Below are positions 46,421-56,468 of a stretch of 64,000 bases of DNA, one piece after another; position 1 is the stretch's first letter; each line of letters starts with the position of its first letter. The stretch covers positions 1-64,000 of the forward strand of contig NZ_QRDZ01000024.1 in the NCBI RefSeq assembly GCF_003386235.1, read 5' to 3'. Origin of the DNA: Cohnella phaseoli (GTDB lineage Bacteria; Bacillota; Bacilli; Paenibacillales; Paenibacillaceae). The notes beneath the pieces were generated by a model. The model made no database searches, was not told the origin of the DNA, and was given only the letters and a program-made list of their open reading frames with translations. The position numbers and the translations under genes are program-made.

Positions 46421-46426
46421 ACCTAG

Positions 46427-46455
46427 AGTATAACGCGAATCGGCCGCTGTCGCAA
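46427..46455 (-). promoter_or_regulatory. Promoter of rnpB
   Basis: Minus-strand TTGCGA (46450-46455) and TATACT (46427-46432) with a 17-base spacer, placing the start near 46420, just upstream of the first conserved RNase P block. Confidence 0.7.
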
Positions 46456-46734
46456 GGGAAATGATTGGCTTGCGTTGGTCCACCAAAAAATTATTTGGAG
46501 GGACATCGCCCAACAATCTGCCGAGATTAAGAGAATGAATGGCACCAGCGGATCATGATAACGTCCTGAATTATGCCAGCTGTCACCTTAGCTAAGCTCT
46601 TCCGAATGACGCCATGCCATATAAACCCTTCAACAACGAATATTCCCTAACGACCTTGTAATAATTTTCCCAAAGTTGTGAGCGTCGAGGCCCGCCATAT
46701 TTCATCGAAATGCGCCAGTTGGACGAAAAGCGAT

Positions 46735-46910
46735 AAAGTGGAAAAGCCGCCTTAAATTCAGGAAAATGGTCATTTTGAAAAAAATAGAGCGGATTCCCCG
46801 TCTTAAAATTCGGGAAAAGCTAAATTTTCGAATTTAAAGCGGGAGATCCGCTTTATTTGCCCCGATTTGGCCCCGCAGCTGGAAATAAAGCGGAAAAACC
46901 GCTTTATAGA
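46735..46910. repeat. AAAGCGG-type short palindromic repeats
   Basis: Two perfect hairpins: TAAAGCGG/CCGCTTTA (46835-46855) with a 5-base loop, and ATAAAGCGG/CCGCTTTAT (46885-46907) with a 5-base loop. Degenerate copies appear at about 46730-46760 (AAAGCGATAAAGTGG) and near 46790 (AGAGCGG...CCCCG). They lie in the gene-free 600 bases between the Nif3-like gene and rnpB. The part from 46456 to 46730 shows nothing I can recognise. Confidence 0.65.
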
Positions 46911-46953
46911 AAAAACGTGGAATCAAGTGGACTGCCCCCGCTTCGAACATGCA

Positions 46954-47030
46954 GAGAACGGCAAACTGTACGTTTTCGAGCGTTGCACGAACACAGCTAG
47001 CCGTTCTCCATTCAGCCATGCGAGAGAACG
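46954..47030. repeat. GAGAACG inverted repeats
   Basis: GAGAACGGC (46954-46962) and GCCGTTCTC (47000-47008) form a perfect 9-bp inverted repeat. A diverged CGTTTTCG (46971-46978) and a further GAGAACG (47024-47030) lie in the same 80 bases. They are directly downstream of the Nif3-like gene's stop codon and have no T run, so they are more likely an interspersed repeat than a terminator. Confidence 0.55.
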
Positions 47031-47032
47031 AT

Positions 47033-48148
47033 CTATTTGAGCCGGAAAGGCTCCGTATCCACTTGAGACGCGAACACTTCGGTAGTATAGCCCGCCTCTT
47101 TCAGTCGCTCGGACAGCCATGCCGCCACATTAGGCTTCATGATCTTCTCCGCATGATGGCCGGGATCGACGATAGCAATCCCCGCCGCCAGCGCGTCCTG
47201 CGCGGAATGGAAATCGATATCCCCGGTTACGAGCGCATCGGCGCCGGCAAAAATCGCATGGCGAATATACCTCGCTCCCGAGCCGCCGAGCACGGCCACC
47301 TTGCGAATCGGCTTCGCCCCGTCGCCGACGACGCGAACGAACGGTACGTCCAGCGCCCGCTTCACGCGCTCGGCGAACTGATCCAGCGGCTCCGCCTCCG
47401 ACAGCTTGCCGACTCTGCCGAGGCCAAACGAGCGGCCCTTCAGATCGCTGCTGTACAGGTCGTAGGCAACCTCCTCGTAAGGATGAGCCTTCAACATCGA
47501 CGCTACGACTTTTTTGCGCACGCTCATCGGCACGATCGTTTCAAGCCGGATTTCCTTCGCTTCCGTCAGCTGTCCGTGCTTGCCGACAAAAGGATCGGTT
47601 CCTTCGCGGGCAAGGAACGTGCCGGTCCCTTCAATGTTGAAGCTGCAATGACTGTAGTTGCCGATCCATCCGCCGCCCGCCGCGAAAATCGCATTGCGCA
47701 CTTGCTCATGATGGGTTTCCGGCACAAACACGACCAGCTTGTAAAGCTGATCGGTATGCACCTCCTCCAGCACGTCGCGCCCGTTAAGCTCCAAAGCTTC
47801 GGCCATCCAGTCGTTAATGCCGCCTTCCGTCGTATCGAGATTCGTATGCGAAATGTAGACCGCAATATCGCTGCGCAGCAGGCTGGCTGCAAGCGCACCC
47901 GCTGGCGTATCCGTGCGGAGATGCGCAAGCGGACGGTAGATGACGGCATGGTGCGCGATAATGAGTTCGGCGCCGAGCTCCGCTGCCTCCCGTACCACCT
48001 CAGGCGTTATGTCCAGCGTCACAAGCACGCGCTTGACTTCCTTCGCGACCGTGCCGACCTGTAAACCAATTTTGTCGTCGGGAACGGCATAATGCTTGGG
48101 AGCCAGCCGCTCCATCAGTTGGACGATCGTTTCTCCGCGCGCAAACAT
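47033..48148 (-). CDS. Nif3-like dinuclear metal-centre protein (YqfO)
   Basis: Protein of 371 aa in the NIF3/GTP cyclohydrolase I type 2 family, in the long form with a PII-like middle domain (about 130-230). Metal ligands are visible in LIIAHHAVIYRP and ISHTNLD near the N-terminus and in DPGHHAEKIM near the C-terminus. The biochemical role is unsettled. ATG 48148 follows AGGAGGTG by about 6 bases. It overlaps trmK by 34 bases, as the yqfN-yqfO pair does in Bacillus. Confidence 0.92.
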   Translation of the reverse strand: MFARGETIVQLMERLAPKHYAVPDDKIGLQVGTVAKEVKRVLVTLDITPEVVREAAELGAELIIAHHAVIYRPLAHLRTDTPAGALAASLLRSDIAVYISHTNLDTTEGGINDWMAEALELNGRDVLEEVHTDQLYKLVVFVPETHHEQVRNAIFAAGGGWIGNYSHCSFNIEGTGTFLAREGTDPFVGKHGQLTEAKEIRLETIVPMSVRKKVVASMLKAHPYEEVAYDLYSSDLKGRSFGLGRVGKLSEAEPLDQFAERVKRALDVPFVRVVGDGAKPIRKVAVLGGSGARYIRHAIFAGADALVTGDIDFHSAQDALAAGIAIVDPGHHAEKIMKPNVAAWLSERLKEAGYTTEVFASQVDTEPFRLK

Positions 48149-48924
48149 GCAAGCACCTCCTTGATCTCCCTGACATCCTCTTCCCATTCCCGCGCCTTCT
48201 CGGCAGCTTCGGGAGCAACCGCATGGTTAAGCTGTAAAATGACTCTCTCCCGCTTGGAGATTTCCTGTTCCCACTTGCGGAAAAAGTCTTCGCCTGGGCT
48301 GCGCAGCAGAAGAGGCCCCATCTCGTACAGCAACGTCATCGAAATTCGCTCAAGCGACGGCGCTAGCAAACGTTCGTCATACAACCGAGCCTCGATTGAT
48401 TGAGCTTCTTCTTGCGAGGAAACGCGCTTTGCCCGCATCAGCGTATAGATGACTCCGTCTTCTTCCAGCAGCGCTTCATCGTCCAGCGCAAACCGGTTTG
48501 CGGTCAACCAGCGTCTGACCGCGTCCTCGGCAACGTGAGGAGAGAGCACCAGCGTCTCCACGCCCTGCAAGCTCTCTCCTGCCTGCTCCAAAATGCGGGC
48601 CATCAAACTGCCGCCCATGCCGGCAATCGCTACCGTATCCACTTCTCCGGGACGAAGCACGGCCATTCCGTCGCCCAAGCGAACGGAAACGACTTCCTCC
48701 AGCCCCGCTTCCGCCACCTGCCGCTTAGCCGCATTCACGGGCCCTGCGTTGATATCGCCGGCTACGGCAAACCCGATACGGCCTTCCAATGCCAAATAAA
48801 CCGGGAGCAGCGCGTGATCCGTCCCGATATCGGCGAAGCGAGCACCCTGTGGCACCCGCTGCGCTAATGCAGTCAGGCGGCGGGACAGCTTTAGCTCCGC
48901 CCCTGTATCTTTAATCTCCGTCAT
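48115..48924 (-). CDS. trmK: tRNA (adenine(22)-N1)-methyltransferase TrmK
   Basis: SAM-dependent methyltransferase of 269 aa that makes m1A at tRNA position 22. SAM motif ADIGTDHALLPVYLA, then AGDINAGP, and the active-site segment VAIAGMGGSLMARIL. The C-terminal part (about 200-269) is helical coiled coil, as in TrmK. It starts 3 bases after the upstream membrane protein gene and lacks a strong own ribosome binding site, so translation is probably coupled. Confidence 0.94.
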   Translation of the reverse strand: MTEIKDTGAELKLSRRLTALAQRVPQGARFADIGTDHALLPVYLALEGRIGFAVAGDINAGPVNAAKRQVAEAGLEEVVSVRLGDGMAVLRPGEVDTVAIAGMGGSLMARILEQAGESLQGVETLVLSPHVAEDAVRRWLTANRFALDDEALLEEDGVIYTLMRAKRVSSQEEAQSIEARLYDERLLAPSLERISMTLLYEMGPLLLRSPGEDFFRKWEQEISKRERVILQLNHAVAPEAAEKAREWEEDVREIKEVLACLRAEKRSSN

Positions 48925-48927
48925 TCT

Positions 48928-49761
48928 CTATGCAACCCATTCCATCCATTGTTTGCGCAGGCGGAACATCCCAATACCCGCGATTAAAATTTTAATCAAA
49001 ATTTCGATTTGAATCCATTCCGGGCGAACTCCGTACAGAGCCGAGTAGATTTCCGGCATAAACCACAGTACGAGAGACGCGGCAAACATCGCCGTGCCGG
49101 CCGAGGCCAGTCGAACATGCAAAAACCAGCTTAACCAACAGAACAGCAGCGCTGCGGGGATCCAGAAAATTTGCACTTCGAATACCGATGAAGCAGGCGC
49201 ATGCTCGGCCAAGAGCAAAGCGTATAAAGCGATAGCGGACATCCATCCCAGCCACTGCGGCAAAGCCAATCTCAGCCGTATGCCGCCCCCGATCCAGATA
49301 ACGGCCAGCAGACCGAGCAACCATTGCAGACCGGAGCTTGCCCAGCCCCACTGCAGGCCAACGATCGCCAGCCCGCTTCCGAGCAGGAATGCCATTGCCG
49401 CTCCGAGACATGCGTAGCCTCGCGCCGGTCTGCTTTCACGCTGCCTTAATCCCGCGTAGACAAATCCTGCCGTCGCGAGAAGCGCAATCGCTATTTGCAA
49501 TAGCAAAGGAAACACGCTAAAATGAAGTACGACGAAGCAAATCAAGGCAAAAATTCCAAAAGAAAGAAACCACATTTTACCCGATGCCTGCCCGATCTTC
49601 TTCATAACAGCGCCGGTTATGCCGCGCGGACGATCGTCCAAATCTTCCAAATACAAATTTAGCAGAAAATCGCAGTACTGCTCCGGCAGCAGCTTGCCTC
49701 GGCGCCATGATTCGATTTCCTTCACGATGAGGTTGCGTTTCTCTTCCTCATTAGCAGCCAT
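48928..49761 (-). CDS. Membrane protein of unknown function
   Basis: Protein of 277 aa. A soluble N-terminus (1-55, WRRGKLLPEQYCDFLLNLYL) is followed by about eight hydrophobic helices. The architecture recalls DUF2157-type proteins, with a short helical domain and then many helices, but I cannot assign a family. It lies between sigA and trmK. Directly upstream is the sigA terminator, so it needs its own promoter or read-through. Confidence 0.7.
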   Translation of the reverse strand: MAANEEEKRNLIVKEIESWRRGKLLPEQYCDFLLNLYLEDLDDRPRGITGAVMKKIGQASGKMWFLSFGIFALICFVVLHFSVFPLLLQIAIALLATAGFVYAGLRQRESRPARGYACLGAAMAFLLGSGLAIVGLQWGWASSGLQWLLGLLAVIWIGGGIRLRLALPQWLGWMSAIALYALLLAEHAPASSVFEVQIFWIPAALLFCWLSWFLHVRLASAGTAMFAASLVLWFMPEIYSALYGVRPEWIQIEILIKILIAGIGMFRLRKQWMEWVA

Positions 49762-49790
49762 GACGGCAAGCCTCCTCGTACCGTTTGAAC

Positions 49791-49823
49791 AAAAAGACCT
49801 TCAACCATAACGGCCAAGGTCTC
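49791..49823 (-). terminator. Intrinsic terminator after sigA
   Basis: AGACCTT (49795-49801) pairs with AAGGTCT (49816-49822) around a 14-base loop, and TTTTTG follows on the minus strand. It is a moderate hairpin, so some read-through into the membrane protein gene and trmK is likely. Confidence 0.65.
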
Positions 49824-49845
49824 TGCAAAAAATTTTATTGTGTCT

Positions 49846-50973
49846 TTATTCTAGAAAATCCTTCAATCTCTTACTACGGCTTGGATGACGCAGTTTGCGC
49901 AGCGCCTTGGCTTCGATCTGGCGAATCCGTTCGCGCGTAACGCCGAACACCTTGCCGACCTCTTCCAGCGTACGGGTACGTCCGTCGTCCAATCCGAAGC
50001 GCAGACGCAGCACGTTCTCTTCTCTCTCGGTCAACGTATCCAGCACGTCCTCCAACTGCTCCTTAAGGAGCTCGTAAGCGGCGGCGTCAGCTGGGGCAAG
50101 CGCCTCCTGATCTTCGATGAAATCACCCAGGTGAGAGTCGTCCTCTTCGCCGATCGGCGTTTCCAGAGATACCGGCTCTTGCGCGATTTTCATAATTTCC
50201 CGCACTTTATCTACGCTAAGCTCCATCTGCTCGGCAATTTCTTCCGGCGTCGGCTCGCGGCCCAGCTCCTGAAGCAGTTGACGGGATACTCGGATCAGCT
50301 TGTTGATCGTTTCCACCATGTGAACCGGAATCCGGATCGTTCTCGCCTGATCCGCGATCGCCCGGGTAATCGCCTGCCGAATCCACCAGGTCGCATAGGT
50401 ACTGAACTTAAAGCCTTTATCGTAGTCGAATTTCTCTACAGCTTTAAGCAGCCCCATATTTCCCTCTTGAATCAAATCCAGGAACAGCATTCCCCGCCCG
50501 ACATAACGCTTCGCGATGCTGACGACAAGACGAAGATTGGCCTCAGCCAGCCGCTTCTTCGCTTCTTCTCCGTCCGGACCACCGATCTCGATTTTCTTGG
50601 CGAGTTCAACTTCGTCATCCGCTCCTAACAGCGGTACGCGCCCGATTTCCTTCAAGTACATCCGAACGGGATCGTTGATCTTAATACCGGGCGGCAAGCT
50701 CAGATCGTCGTCGAAATTAAATTCGTCGCGCTCGTCCTCGTCGCCTCCGTGACGTCCCATATCGTCATGATCATTGGATACCTCGATGCCGATATCGGCC
50801 AATTGCTCGAAGAACTCGTCGATTTGCTCGGGGTCCTGATCGAATGGAGACAGCTTCTCCATGATGTCTTTATAGGTCAAGGAAGATTTTTTCTTGCCTT
50901 GTTCGATAAGCTGGGCTTTGACCTGCTCCAGTGTCGATTCCGTTTCCAGTCCGGTGTGTTGATCGTTTGCCAT
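49846..50973 (-). CDS. sigA: Primary sigma factor SigA (RpoD)
   Basis: Housekeeping sigma-70 of 375 aa. An acidic region 1.1-like N-terminus, region 1.2 ([16 protein letters not shown]), region 2 with [10 protein letters not shown], region 3, and region 4.2 with the helix-turn-helix [27 protein letters not shown] upstream of the ATG. It follows dnaG by 33 bases in the classic macromolecular-synthesis order. Confidence 0.98.
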   Translation of the reverse strand: MANDQHTGLETESTLEQVKAQLIEQGKKKSSLTYKDIMEKLSPFDQDPEQIDEFFEQLADIGIEVSNDHDDMGRHGGDEDERDEFNFDDDLSLPPGIKINDPVRMYLKEIGRVPLLGADDEVELAKKIEIGGPDGEEAKKRLAEANLRLVVSIAKRYVGRGMLFLDLIQEGNMGLLKAVEKFDYDKGFKFSTYATWWIRQAITRAIADQARTIRIPVHMVETINKLIRVSRQLLQELGREPTPEEIAEQMELSVDKVREIMKIAQEPVSLETPIGEEDDSHLGDFIEDQEALAPADAAAYELLKEQLEDVLDTLTEREENVLRLRFGLDDGRTRTLEEVGKVFGVTRERIRQIEAKALRKLRHPSRSKRLKDFLE

Positions 50974-51006
50974 TACCGACTCCCTCCTCCCCGGGAAACC
51001 GCGCTG

Positions 51007-52833
51007 CTACGACATCTTGCGCTGCTTTTCCAGGGCGATAATCTCTATACCCAATTGTAGTACCCGCGCTTGATCGCCTTCCCGCGACGCACGCTTCAAC
51101 TCTTCGGTCAAACGCTCGTACTCCCGGTCTTGCGAAGCTCGACCGATCGTTCGAATGCAATCTTCCAGCTCCCGTTCGCCGTACGGAACGTCTATCATTG
51201 CGATTACGCTGGCCATTCGTTCCAGACGGTCGTCCTGCAGCGTCGTTACGAATCGGCCAACGTCAGGATCATTGTTCTGAGCGTAATAAGCATATAAATA
51301 AGCTGCCAAGGCCGCATGATCCTCCACGTGAAAACGATCTCCCAGCTTCTGCTCGACGAGATGAGCCGCATCTCTGTCCTGCATCATCCAGGAGAGCAGT
51401 TGGCGTTCCGCGTTCACGTGCGCGGCTCCTAACGGCGGAGTTTTGGATGCGAAGTTGTTTCCATTCCATACATTATTCCACGATCCGGCCGGAATATCCC
51501 TTGCGCTTTCCAATTTCTCCCGCTGTCTGTACTCCAGGCATTCCTGTTTCAGCGTATCGAGGGCAACCCCGAACTCCTGAGCCAACTCCTTGAGCAGAAG
51601 CTCGCGCTCCATCGGAGAGTTCCGGACGGCTACGATCCGAACCGCATCGCGCAAATACCGAATCCTTCCATCTTCTTCTAGGAGTATATGGGATTTCCTC
51701 AAATATATAAGCTGAAATTTGACTGCTGAAACAGCGCCTTCGATGATCTCTCTGACGAACGCTTCCGCCCCGTAGGACGTCACGTATTCGTCGGGATCCA
51801 TCCGATTCGGAAGCAGGGACACCCGCACCCGGAATCCGGCTTCTTCCAGCAGCGGAATGCTCTTGCGGGCCGCGGCTTGCCCGGCATCGTCGCCGTCGTA
51901 GCAGATGACCGCTTCCTCCGCGAATCTTCGCAGCACAGCCGCATGCTCGGCGGTCAGAGCGGTTCCCATCGTGGCCACGCCGTTGCGAACGCCGGCGGAC
52001 CAGGCTTTGATCACGTCCATGTATCCTTCCAGCAGAACGACCTGTCCGGATTTGCGAATGGCTGACCGCGCTTCGTGCAGCCGATACAGCGTGCGGCTCT
52101 TGCTGAACAGCGCCGTCTCCGGCGAGTTCAAGTACTTCGGCTGCCCGTCCGACAACAGTCGCCCCCCGAACGCGATCGTCTGCCCTCTAACATCGTGAAT
52201 GGGAAACATGATCCGATCGCGGAACCGATCCACATACCCCTCGGCGTCCTGACGCTTGGACAGCAAGCCCCCGGCCTCCATCTCGCTCGCCGGAAATTGT
52301 TTGCGTTCCAGCGCCTGGGTCAACGTATCCCATCTCGGCGGAGCGTAACCGATTCCGAATTGCTCGATCAAGGCGTCGTCCAAGCCGCGCGACTGCAAGT
52401 AGGCTTTGGCAGGCTTCGCCACCTCCAAGTTCTGCAGAAGATAATGGTACAGCTTCGCGCTGTAGTCGTGGGCTTCCTGCAGAATCCGCTTCTCCTTCTG
52501 CACCGGAGAGGCGTCTTCGGCAGAATAGCTTGTCCAGGTGACGGGAATGCCGGCTTCTTCGGCCAGCAGCTTGACAGCCTCGGGAAACGACTCTCCCTCC
52601 ATCTCCATGACGAACTTGATCACGTTGCCGCCTTTCCCGCAGCCGTAACAATGGAAAATTTGCTTCTCCGGCGTCACCGTAAAGGAAGGCGTCTTCTCGG
52701 AATGAAAGGGGCACAGCCCCTTCAAATACTTGCCGTTCTTGGTTAGATGAACGTACTTGCCCACCGTCTCCGAGATTTCATGACGGCGCAGCACTTCGTC
52801 AATAACCTCTTGAGGGATCATTCCGTAACTCAT
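51007..52833 (-). CDS. dnaG: DNA primase DnaG
   Basis: Synthesises RNA primers at the replication fork. 608 aa. The N-terminal zinc finger is CPFHSEKTPSF...FHCYGCGKGG. The TOPRIM catalytic core includes VVLLEGYMDVI and ICYDGDDAGQAA, and the C-terminal helicase-binding domain follows. AGGTGG precedes the ATG. Confidence 0.98.
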   Translation of the reverse strand: MSYGMIPQEVIDEVLRRHEISETVGKYVHLTKNGKYLKGLCPFHSEKTPSFTVTPEKQIFHCYGCGKGGNVIKFVMEMEGESFPEAVKLLAEEAGIPVTWTSYSAEDASPVQKEKRILQEAHDYSAKLYHYLLQNLEVAKPAKAYLQSRGLDDALIEQFGIGYAPPRWDTLTQALERKQFPASEMEAGGLLSKRQDAEGYVDRFRDRIMFPIHDVRGQTIAFGGRLLSDGQPKYLNSPETALFSKSRTLYRLHEARSAIRKSGQVVLLEGYMDVIKAWSAGVRNGVATMGTALTAEHAAVLRRFAEEAVICYDGDDAGQAAARKSIPLLEEAGFRVRVSLLPNRMDPDEYVTSYGAEAFVREIIEGAVSAVKFQLIYLRKSHILLEEDGRIRYLRDAVRIVAVRNSPMERELLLKELAQEFGVALDTLKQECLEYRQREKLESARDIPAGSWNNVWNGNNFASKTPPLGAAHVNAERQLLSWMMQDRDAAHLVEQKLGDRFHVEDHAALAAYLYAYYAQNNDPDVGRFVTTLQDDRLERMASVIAMIDVPYGERELEDCIRTIGRASQDREYERLTEELKRASREGDQARVLQLGIEIIALEKQRKMS

Positions 52834-52868
52834 GATACCACCTGATTTCTAGCACATAATACAATTCG

Positions 52869-53345
52869 CTATATATCGGGAATCTCCTGCATCCCCTTCA
52901 GCAGAACTGTCAGTTTTTGTTGAAAGCGGTCGCGATCCTCGGCCGTAAACGGACTCGGGCCTTTCGTGCGCACGCCTCCACGGCGCAAACGAGCAGAGAA
53001 ATGACGTTGCTCCAACAGTCCTTCGATATCGGACTCCCGGATCATCTTGCCTCTCGGCGTCAATACGGAGGCGCCTCTGGCCAATCCCAAGGCGGCCAAA
53101 CCGTAATCGGCGGTAACGAGAATATCTCCGCGCCTTAGCGCATTGGCAATATACAGATCCGCCGACTGGTTTCCGGCGTCAACCGTCACGACTTCGACGG
53201 AGGGCTCGGGATTCAGAACGTGCGCATGACTGGATACGAGCAGCGCAGTCGCGCCGCATTGCCTGACGGCTACGGCGATCTCGGCTTTGACGGGACAAGC
53301 GTCGCCGTCCACCACAACCCGACGGGGCGGGACAATCATCGACAT
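52869..53345 (-). CDS. YaiI/YqxD family (DUF188) protein
   Basis: Protein of 158 aa with the family's opening VVVDGDACPVKAEI, VDAGNQSADLYIANAL, DILVTADYGLAALGL and GVRTKGPSPFTAEDRDRF. The fold is PIN-like with conserved acidic residues, but the activity is not established. The start is uncertain: ATG 53345 is chosen, while two GTG codons lie just upstream and no strong ribosome binding site is seen. It sits next to dnaG as yqxD does in Bacillus. Confidence 0.9.
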   Translation of the reverse strand: MSMIVPPRRVVVDGDACPVKAEIAVAVRQCGATALLVSSHAHVLNPEPSVEVVTVDAGNQSADLYIANALRRGDILVTADYGLAALGLARGASVLTPRGKMIRESDIEGLLEQRHFSARLRRGGVRTKGPSPFTAEDRDRFQQKLTVLLKGMQEIPDI

Positions 53346-53497
53346 CACCACGCGTTTCAGCCAAAGTTTGCCGTAGTATTATATACGCTAACGGGAATCA
53401 AAATCCTGCAAAGCCCCGGTATTTTTTATGCTTTCCCAAATACGCGCGAAGAAACTTCACATTCGACATCATTTCTAAAATTCGACTTAATCGGCAA

Positions 53498-53519
53498 AAG
53501 AGAACCTCGCGGTTCTCTT
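53498..53519 (-). terminator. Intrinsic terminator after ppsR
   Basis: AAGAGAACC pairs with GGTTCTCTT (9 bp, 4-base loop), followed on the minus strand by TTTTGCC. It ends the glyQ-glyS-ppsR unit. The rest of the 200-base gap before the YqxD gene shows only an isolated TATAAT at 53378-53383 (minus), a possible -10 box for that gene. Confidence 0.75.
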
Positions 53520-53551
53520 CGCTGCGAATGCCCGCCATTCGGCGTCGGGCG

Positions 53552-54379
53552 TTACCGTTGAAAATGCTCGAGGATAATGCTCGCCGTTTCTTCGACCGCT
53601 TTGTTGGAGACGTCGATAACGATGCACCCGATCTTGTTCATCACCTGACGGGCATGTTCCAGCTCCTTCATGATGCGCTCGGACGTTGCATACGGCGCGG
53701 AATCCGGCAAGCCGATCGCCTTTAGCCGCTCCTTGCGGATCGCGTTCAACGAATCCGGATTGATCGTCAGTCCGATCACCTTCTTCGGCGAAGCCAAATA
53801 CAGCTCCTTCGGCGGGACGAGCTCCGGAATAAGCGGAACGTTAGCCACCTTGAACATTTTGTGCGCCAACACCATCGACAACGGCGTCTTCGAGGTTCGG
53901 GACACGCCCACGAGCACCACGTCCGCTTTGAGAATGCCGGACACGTCGCGCGCATCGTCGTAACGAACCGCGAATTCCACCGCCTCCACTTTGCGGAAGT
54001 AGTCTTCGTCGAGCACATGGTTGAGTCCGGGCTCATGTCTGGACTCGTGTCCGAGCGCTCGTTCCAGATGATCGATCAGCGGTCCGAGCAGGTCGATCGC
54101 TGCAATTTTCATGCGGGCGGCCTGTTCGACCATATGATCTCTAAGATAAGGGATGACTAGCGTGTACAGCACAATGCCTTTATCCGCTTGGGCGGCTGCA
54201 AGCACCGAATCGATGCTTTCCCGCGACTGGATAAACGCCGAGCGGCGAATGTTGACGGACAACGGGTGAAATTGCGCCGCGGCCGCTCTCACGGCCAATT
54301 CGCCCGTATCTCCCGCCGAGTCGGACACGACGTGAGCGGTAACGCTTCTCTGGAACACGAGATCAGCCCCCTTCTTCAT
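53552..54379 (-). CDS. ppsR: Pyruvate, phosphate dikinase regulatory protein PpsR family (DUF299)
   Basis: Bifunctional kinase/pyrophosphorylase of 275 aa that controls pyruvate phosphate dikinase or PEP synthase by ADP-dependent phosphorylation. The P-loop-like motif GVSRTSKTPLSM and the segment LIPELVPPKELY are typical. The target enzyme is not in this window. It follows glyS by 7 bases. Confidence 0.93.
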   Translation of the reverse strand: MKKGADLVFQRSVTAHVVSDSAGDTGELAVRAAAAQFHPLSVNIRRSAFIQSRESIDSVLAAAQADKGIVLYTLVIPYLRDHMVEQAARMKIAAIDLLGPLIDHLERALGHESRHEPGLNHVLDEDYFRKVEAVEFAVRYDDARDVSGILKADVVLVGVSRTSKTPLSMVLAHKMFKVANVPLIPELVPPKELYLASPKKVIGLTINPDSLNAIRKERLKAIGLPDSAPYATSERIMKELEHARQVMNKIGCIVIDVSNKAVEETASIILEHFQR

Positions 54380-54386
54380 TTAATGG

Positions 54387-56468
54387 CTATCCCGCCAATT
54401 TGGAGAAATCGGCGAATTGTTTCACATCGTCGGCGACAAGAGACAATATGGCCAGCCGGTTGCGGCGTAGCGCTTCGTCTTCCGCCATGACCATAACCGC
54501 ATCGAAGAAGGTCGTAATCGGCCCGCTCAGTTCAGACAGCGCAGACAGCGCTCCCTCCAAATCGGCCTCCACCGTCGCCTTTACCAATTGGCCGTGGGCC
54601 TCCTGCCAAGCCTCGTACAGCTTGCCTTCCGCCTCGTCGGCGAACAGGTTGGCGTCCACTTGTTTGGAATCGGCTTTGGCCGCCAAATTGCAAACGCGGT
54701 TGAACGCTTCGACAGCCGGCCGGAAATCCGCCTTCGCTTCGTCGGTTGTCACCGCCTGCAGGGCGCTGGCGCGCAGCACTGTGCGGCGTACGTCGCCCGC
54801 TCCCGCCCCCAGCACCGCATCGACGACGTCGTAGCGGATCGCTTGCTCAGAGAGCACGTTTTTCACGCGGAGCACGAAAAACTCTTGCATATCCTTGGTG
54901 ACCTCGGAAGCTTCGCGCTTCAGCCCTCTCTCTGCGAGTACGCTAAGGGCGATGCGGAACAGCTCGTCGAGCGTAATTTCCAGCTCGTGCGCCAGCAGCG
55001 TATTGACGATGCCGGCCGCCTGGCGGCGCAGTGCGTAAGGATCCTGAGAGCCGGTCGGAATGATGCCGATGGAGAAGCAGCCGGCAATCGTATCCAGCTT
55101 GTCGGCGATGCCGACGACCGCGCCGACGAGCGAAGCAGCCGGCTTGTCGCCCGCGTTGCGCGGCGAGTAATGTTCGTTGATCGCCCGAGCGACGGTCTCG
55201 CGCTCTCCGGCAAGACGGGCGTAATCTTCGCCCATAATGCCTTGCAGCTCCGGGAACTCGTACACCATCTGAGACACGAGATCGAATTTGCAAATATCGG
55301 CCGTCCGAGCGATATCCTCGGCTGCGGAAGGCTCAAGACGCAGCTGAGCGGCGATGCGATCGGCAACGGCGCGCACGCGGCGAACTTTGTCCGCAACCGT
55401 GCCGAGTTCTTCGTGGTATACGATATTTTCAAGCTTGGCCAGCGCATCCGCGATGACCAGCCTCTTGTCTTCCTCATAGAAAAACTTGGCATCGGACAAA
55501 CGGGCTCTAAGCACCTTCTCGTTGCCTTTGGCCACGACGTCGATCGATGTTCGATCGCCGTTACGCACCGTTACGAAATGCGGAAGCAGCCGTCCTTCTC
55601 CGTCGAATACCGGGAAATAGCGCTGATGTTCGCGCATTGACGTAATGAGCACTTCCTGAGGAATGTCCAGGAAGCTCGGATCGAACGAACCCGCTAGCGC
55701 GGACGGCGTCTCGACGAGGAACAACACCTCTTCGAGCAAGTCGTCCTTGATGCCGATCGTCCAGCCCCGTTCTTCCGCCAGGCTTTCGATCCCCGTCAGG
55801 ATTGCTTTACGGCGCTCCCCGACGTCAACAATGACGTGTTCCGCACGCAGAACTTCGACATAGGAGGACGGCTCCGCAACGACGGCTTCCTTGCCAAGGA
55901 AGCGATGGCCACGCGTTACATTGCCGGAAGCGACTCCGGCGATTTCGAACGGCACGACCCGGTCGCCGTGAAGCGCGACGAGCCAGCGGATCGGACGCAC
56001 GTAGCGCAGCTCGTGATCGCCCCATCTCATATTTTTCGGGAAGGTGAGCGAAGTTACGAGCGACGGCAGCGCTTCGGGCAACAGCGAAGCCGTCTCGACA
56101 CCTAGACTGCTCTTAGTGGCGAAGACGTACTCTACTCCGGCAACTTCGCGAATAAACAGCGAGTCAGGATCGGCCCCCTGGCTTCTCGCGAATCCAAGCG
56201 CCGGCTTGCTCCACGCTCCGTTCTCGTCGTAGGCGATTTTGCGGGACGGTCCCTTCACGTCTTCGGTGACATCCTCTTGCTTATCAGCCAAACCCGTTAC
56301 GAGCACAGCCAGGCGACGAGGCGTCGCATAAGCTTTCACTTCGCTGTAGGCAAGCCGGCTGTCGGTCAGCCATTTGACCGTTTTGTCCTGCAATTGCTCC
56401 ATCGCCGCGCGCACGAAGCGGGCAGGCACTTCTTCCATTCCGATCTCCAGCAGTAAGTCCTTAGCCAT
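54387..56468 (-). CDS. glyS: Glycyl-tRNA synthetase beta subunit
   Basis: Subunit of 693 aa that binds tRNA-Gly in the alpha2beta2 enzyme. It opens with the typical [14 protein letters not shown], has an HD-like domain in the middle, and [13 protein letters not shown] in the C-terminal half. It overlaps glyQ by 8 bases and carries AAGGAGCGG upstream inside glyQ. Controlled with glyQ by the T-box. Confidence 0.97.
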   Translation of the reverse strand: MAKDLLLEIGMEEVPARFVRAAMEQLQDKTVKWLTDSRLAYSEVKAYATPRRLAVLVTGLADKQEDVTEDVKGPSRKIAYDENGAWSKPALGFARSQGADPDSLFIREVAGVEYVFATKSSLGVETASLLPEALPSLVTSLTFPKNMRWGDHELRYVRPIRWLVALHGDRVVPFEIAGVASGNVTRGHRFLGKEAVVAEPSSYVEVLRAEHVIVDVGERRKAILTGIESLAEERGWTIGIKDDLLEEVLFLVETPSALAGSFDPSFLDIPQEVLITSMREHQRYFPVFDGEGRLLPHFVTVRNGDRTSIDVVAKGNEKVLRARLSDAKFFYEEDKRLVIADALAKLENIVYHEELGTVADKVRRVRAVADRIAAQLRLEPSAAEDIARTADICKFDLVSQMVYEFPELQGIMGEDYARLAGERETVARAINEHYSPRNAGDKPAASLVGAVVGIADKLDTIAGCFSIGIIPTGSQDPYALRRQAAGIVNTLLAHELEITLDELFRIALSVLAERGLKREASEVTKDMQEFFVLRVKNVLSEQAIRYDVVDAVLGAGAGDVRRTVLRASALQAVTTDEAKADFRPAVEAFNRVCNLAAKADSKQVDANLFADEAEGKLYEAWQEAHGQLVKATVEADLEGALSALSELSGPITTFFDAVMVMAEDEALRRNRLAILSLVADDVKQFADFSKLAG

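Noticed and set aside
46034-46516. Short open frames on both strands across 46034-46516
   Set aside because: They lie over the RNase P RNA, whose conserved blocks explain the sequence.
46735-47030. Possible CRISPR array in the repeat region next to rnpB
   Set aside because: Repeats are palindromic, irregularly spaced and only two or three good copies exist; no cas gene nearby.
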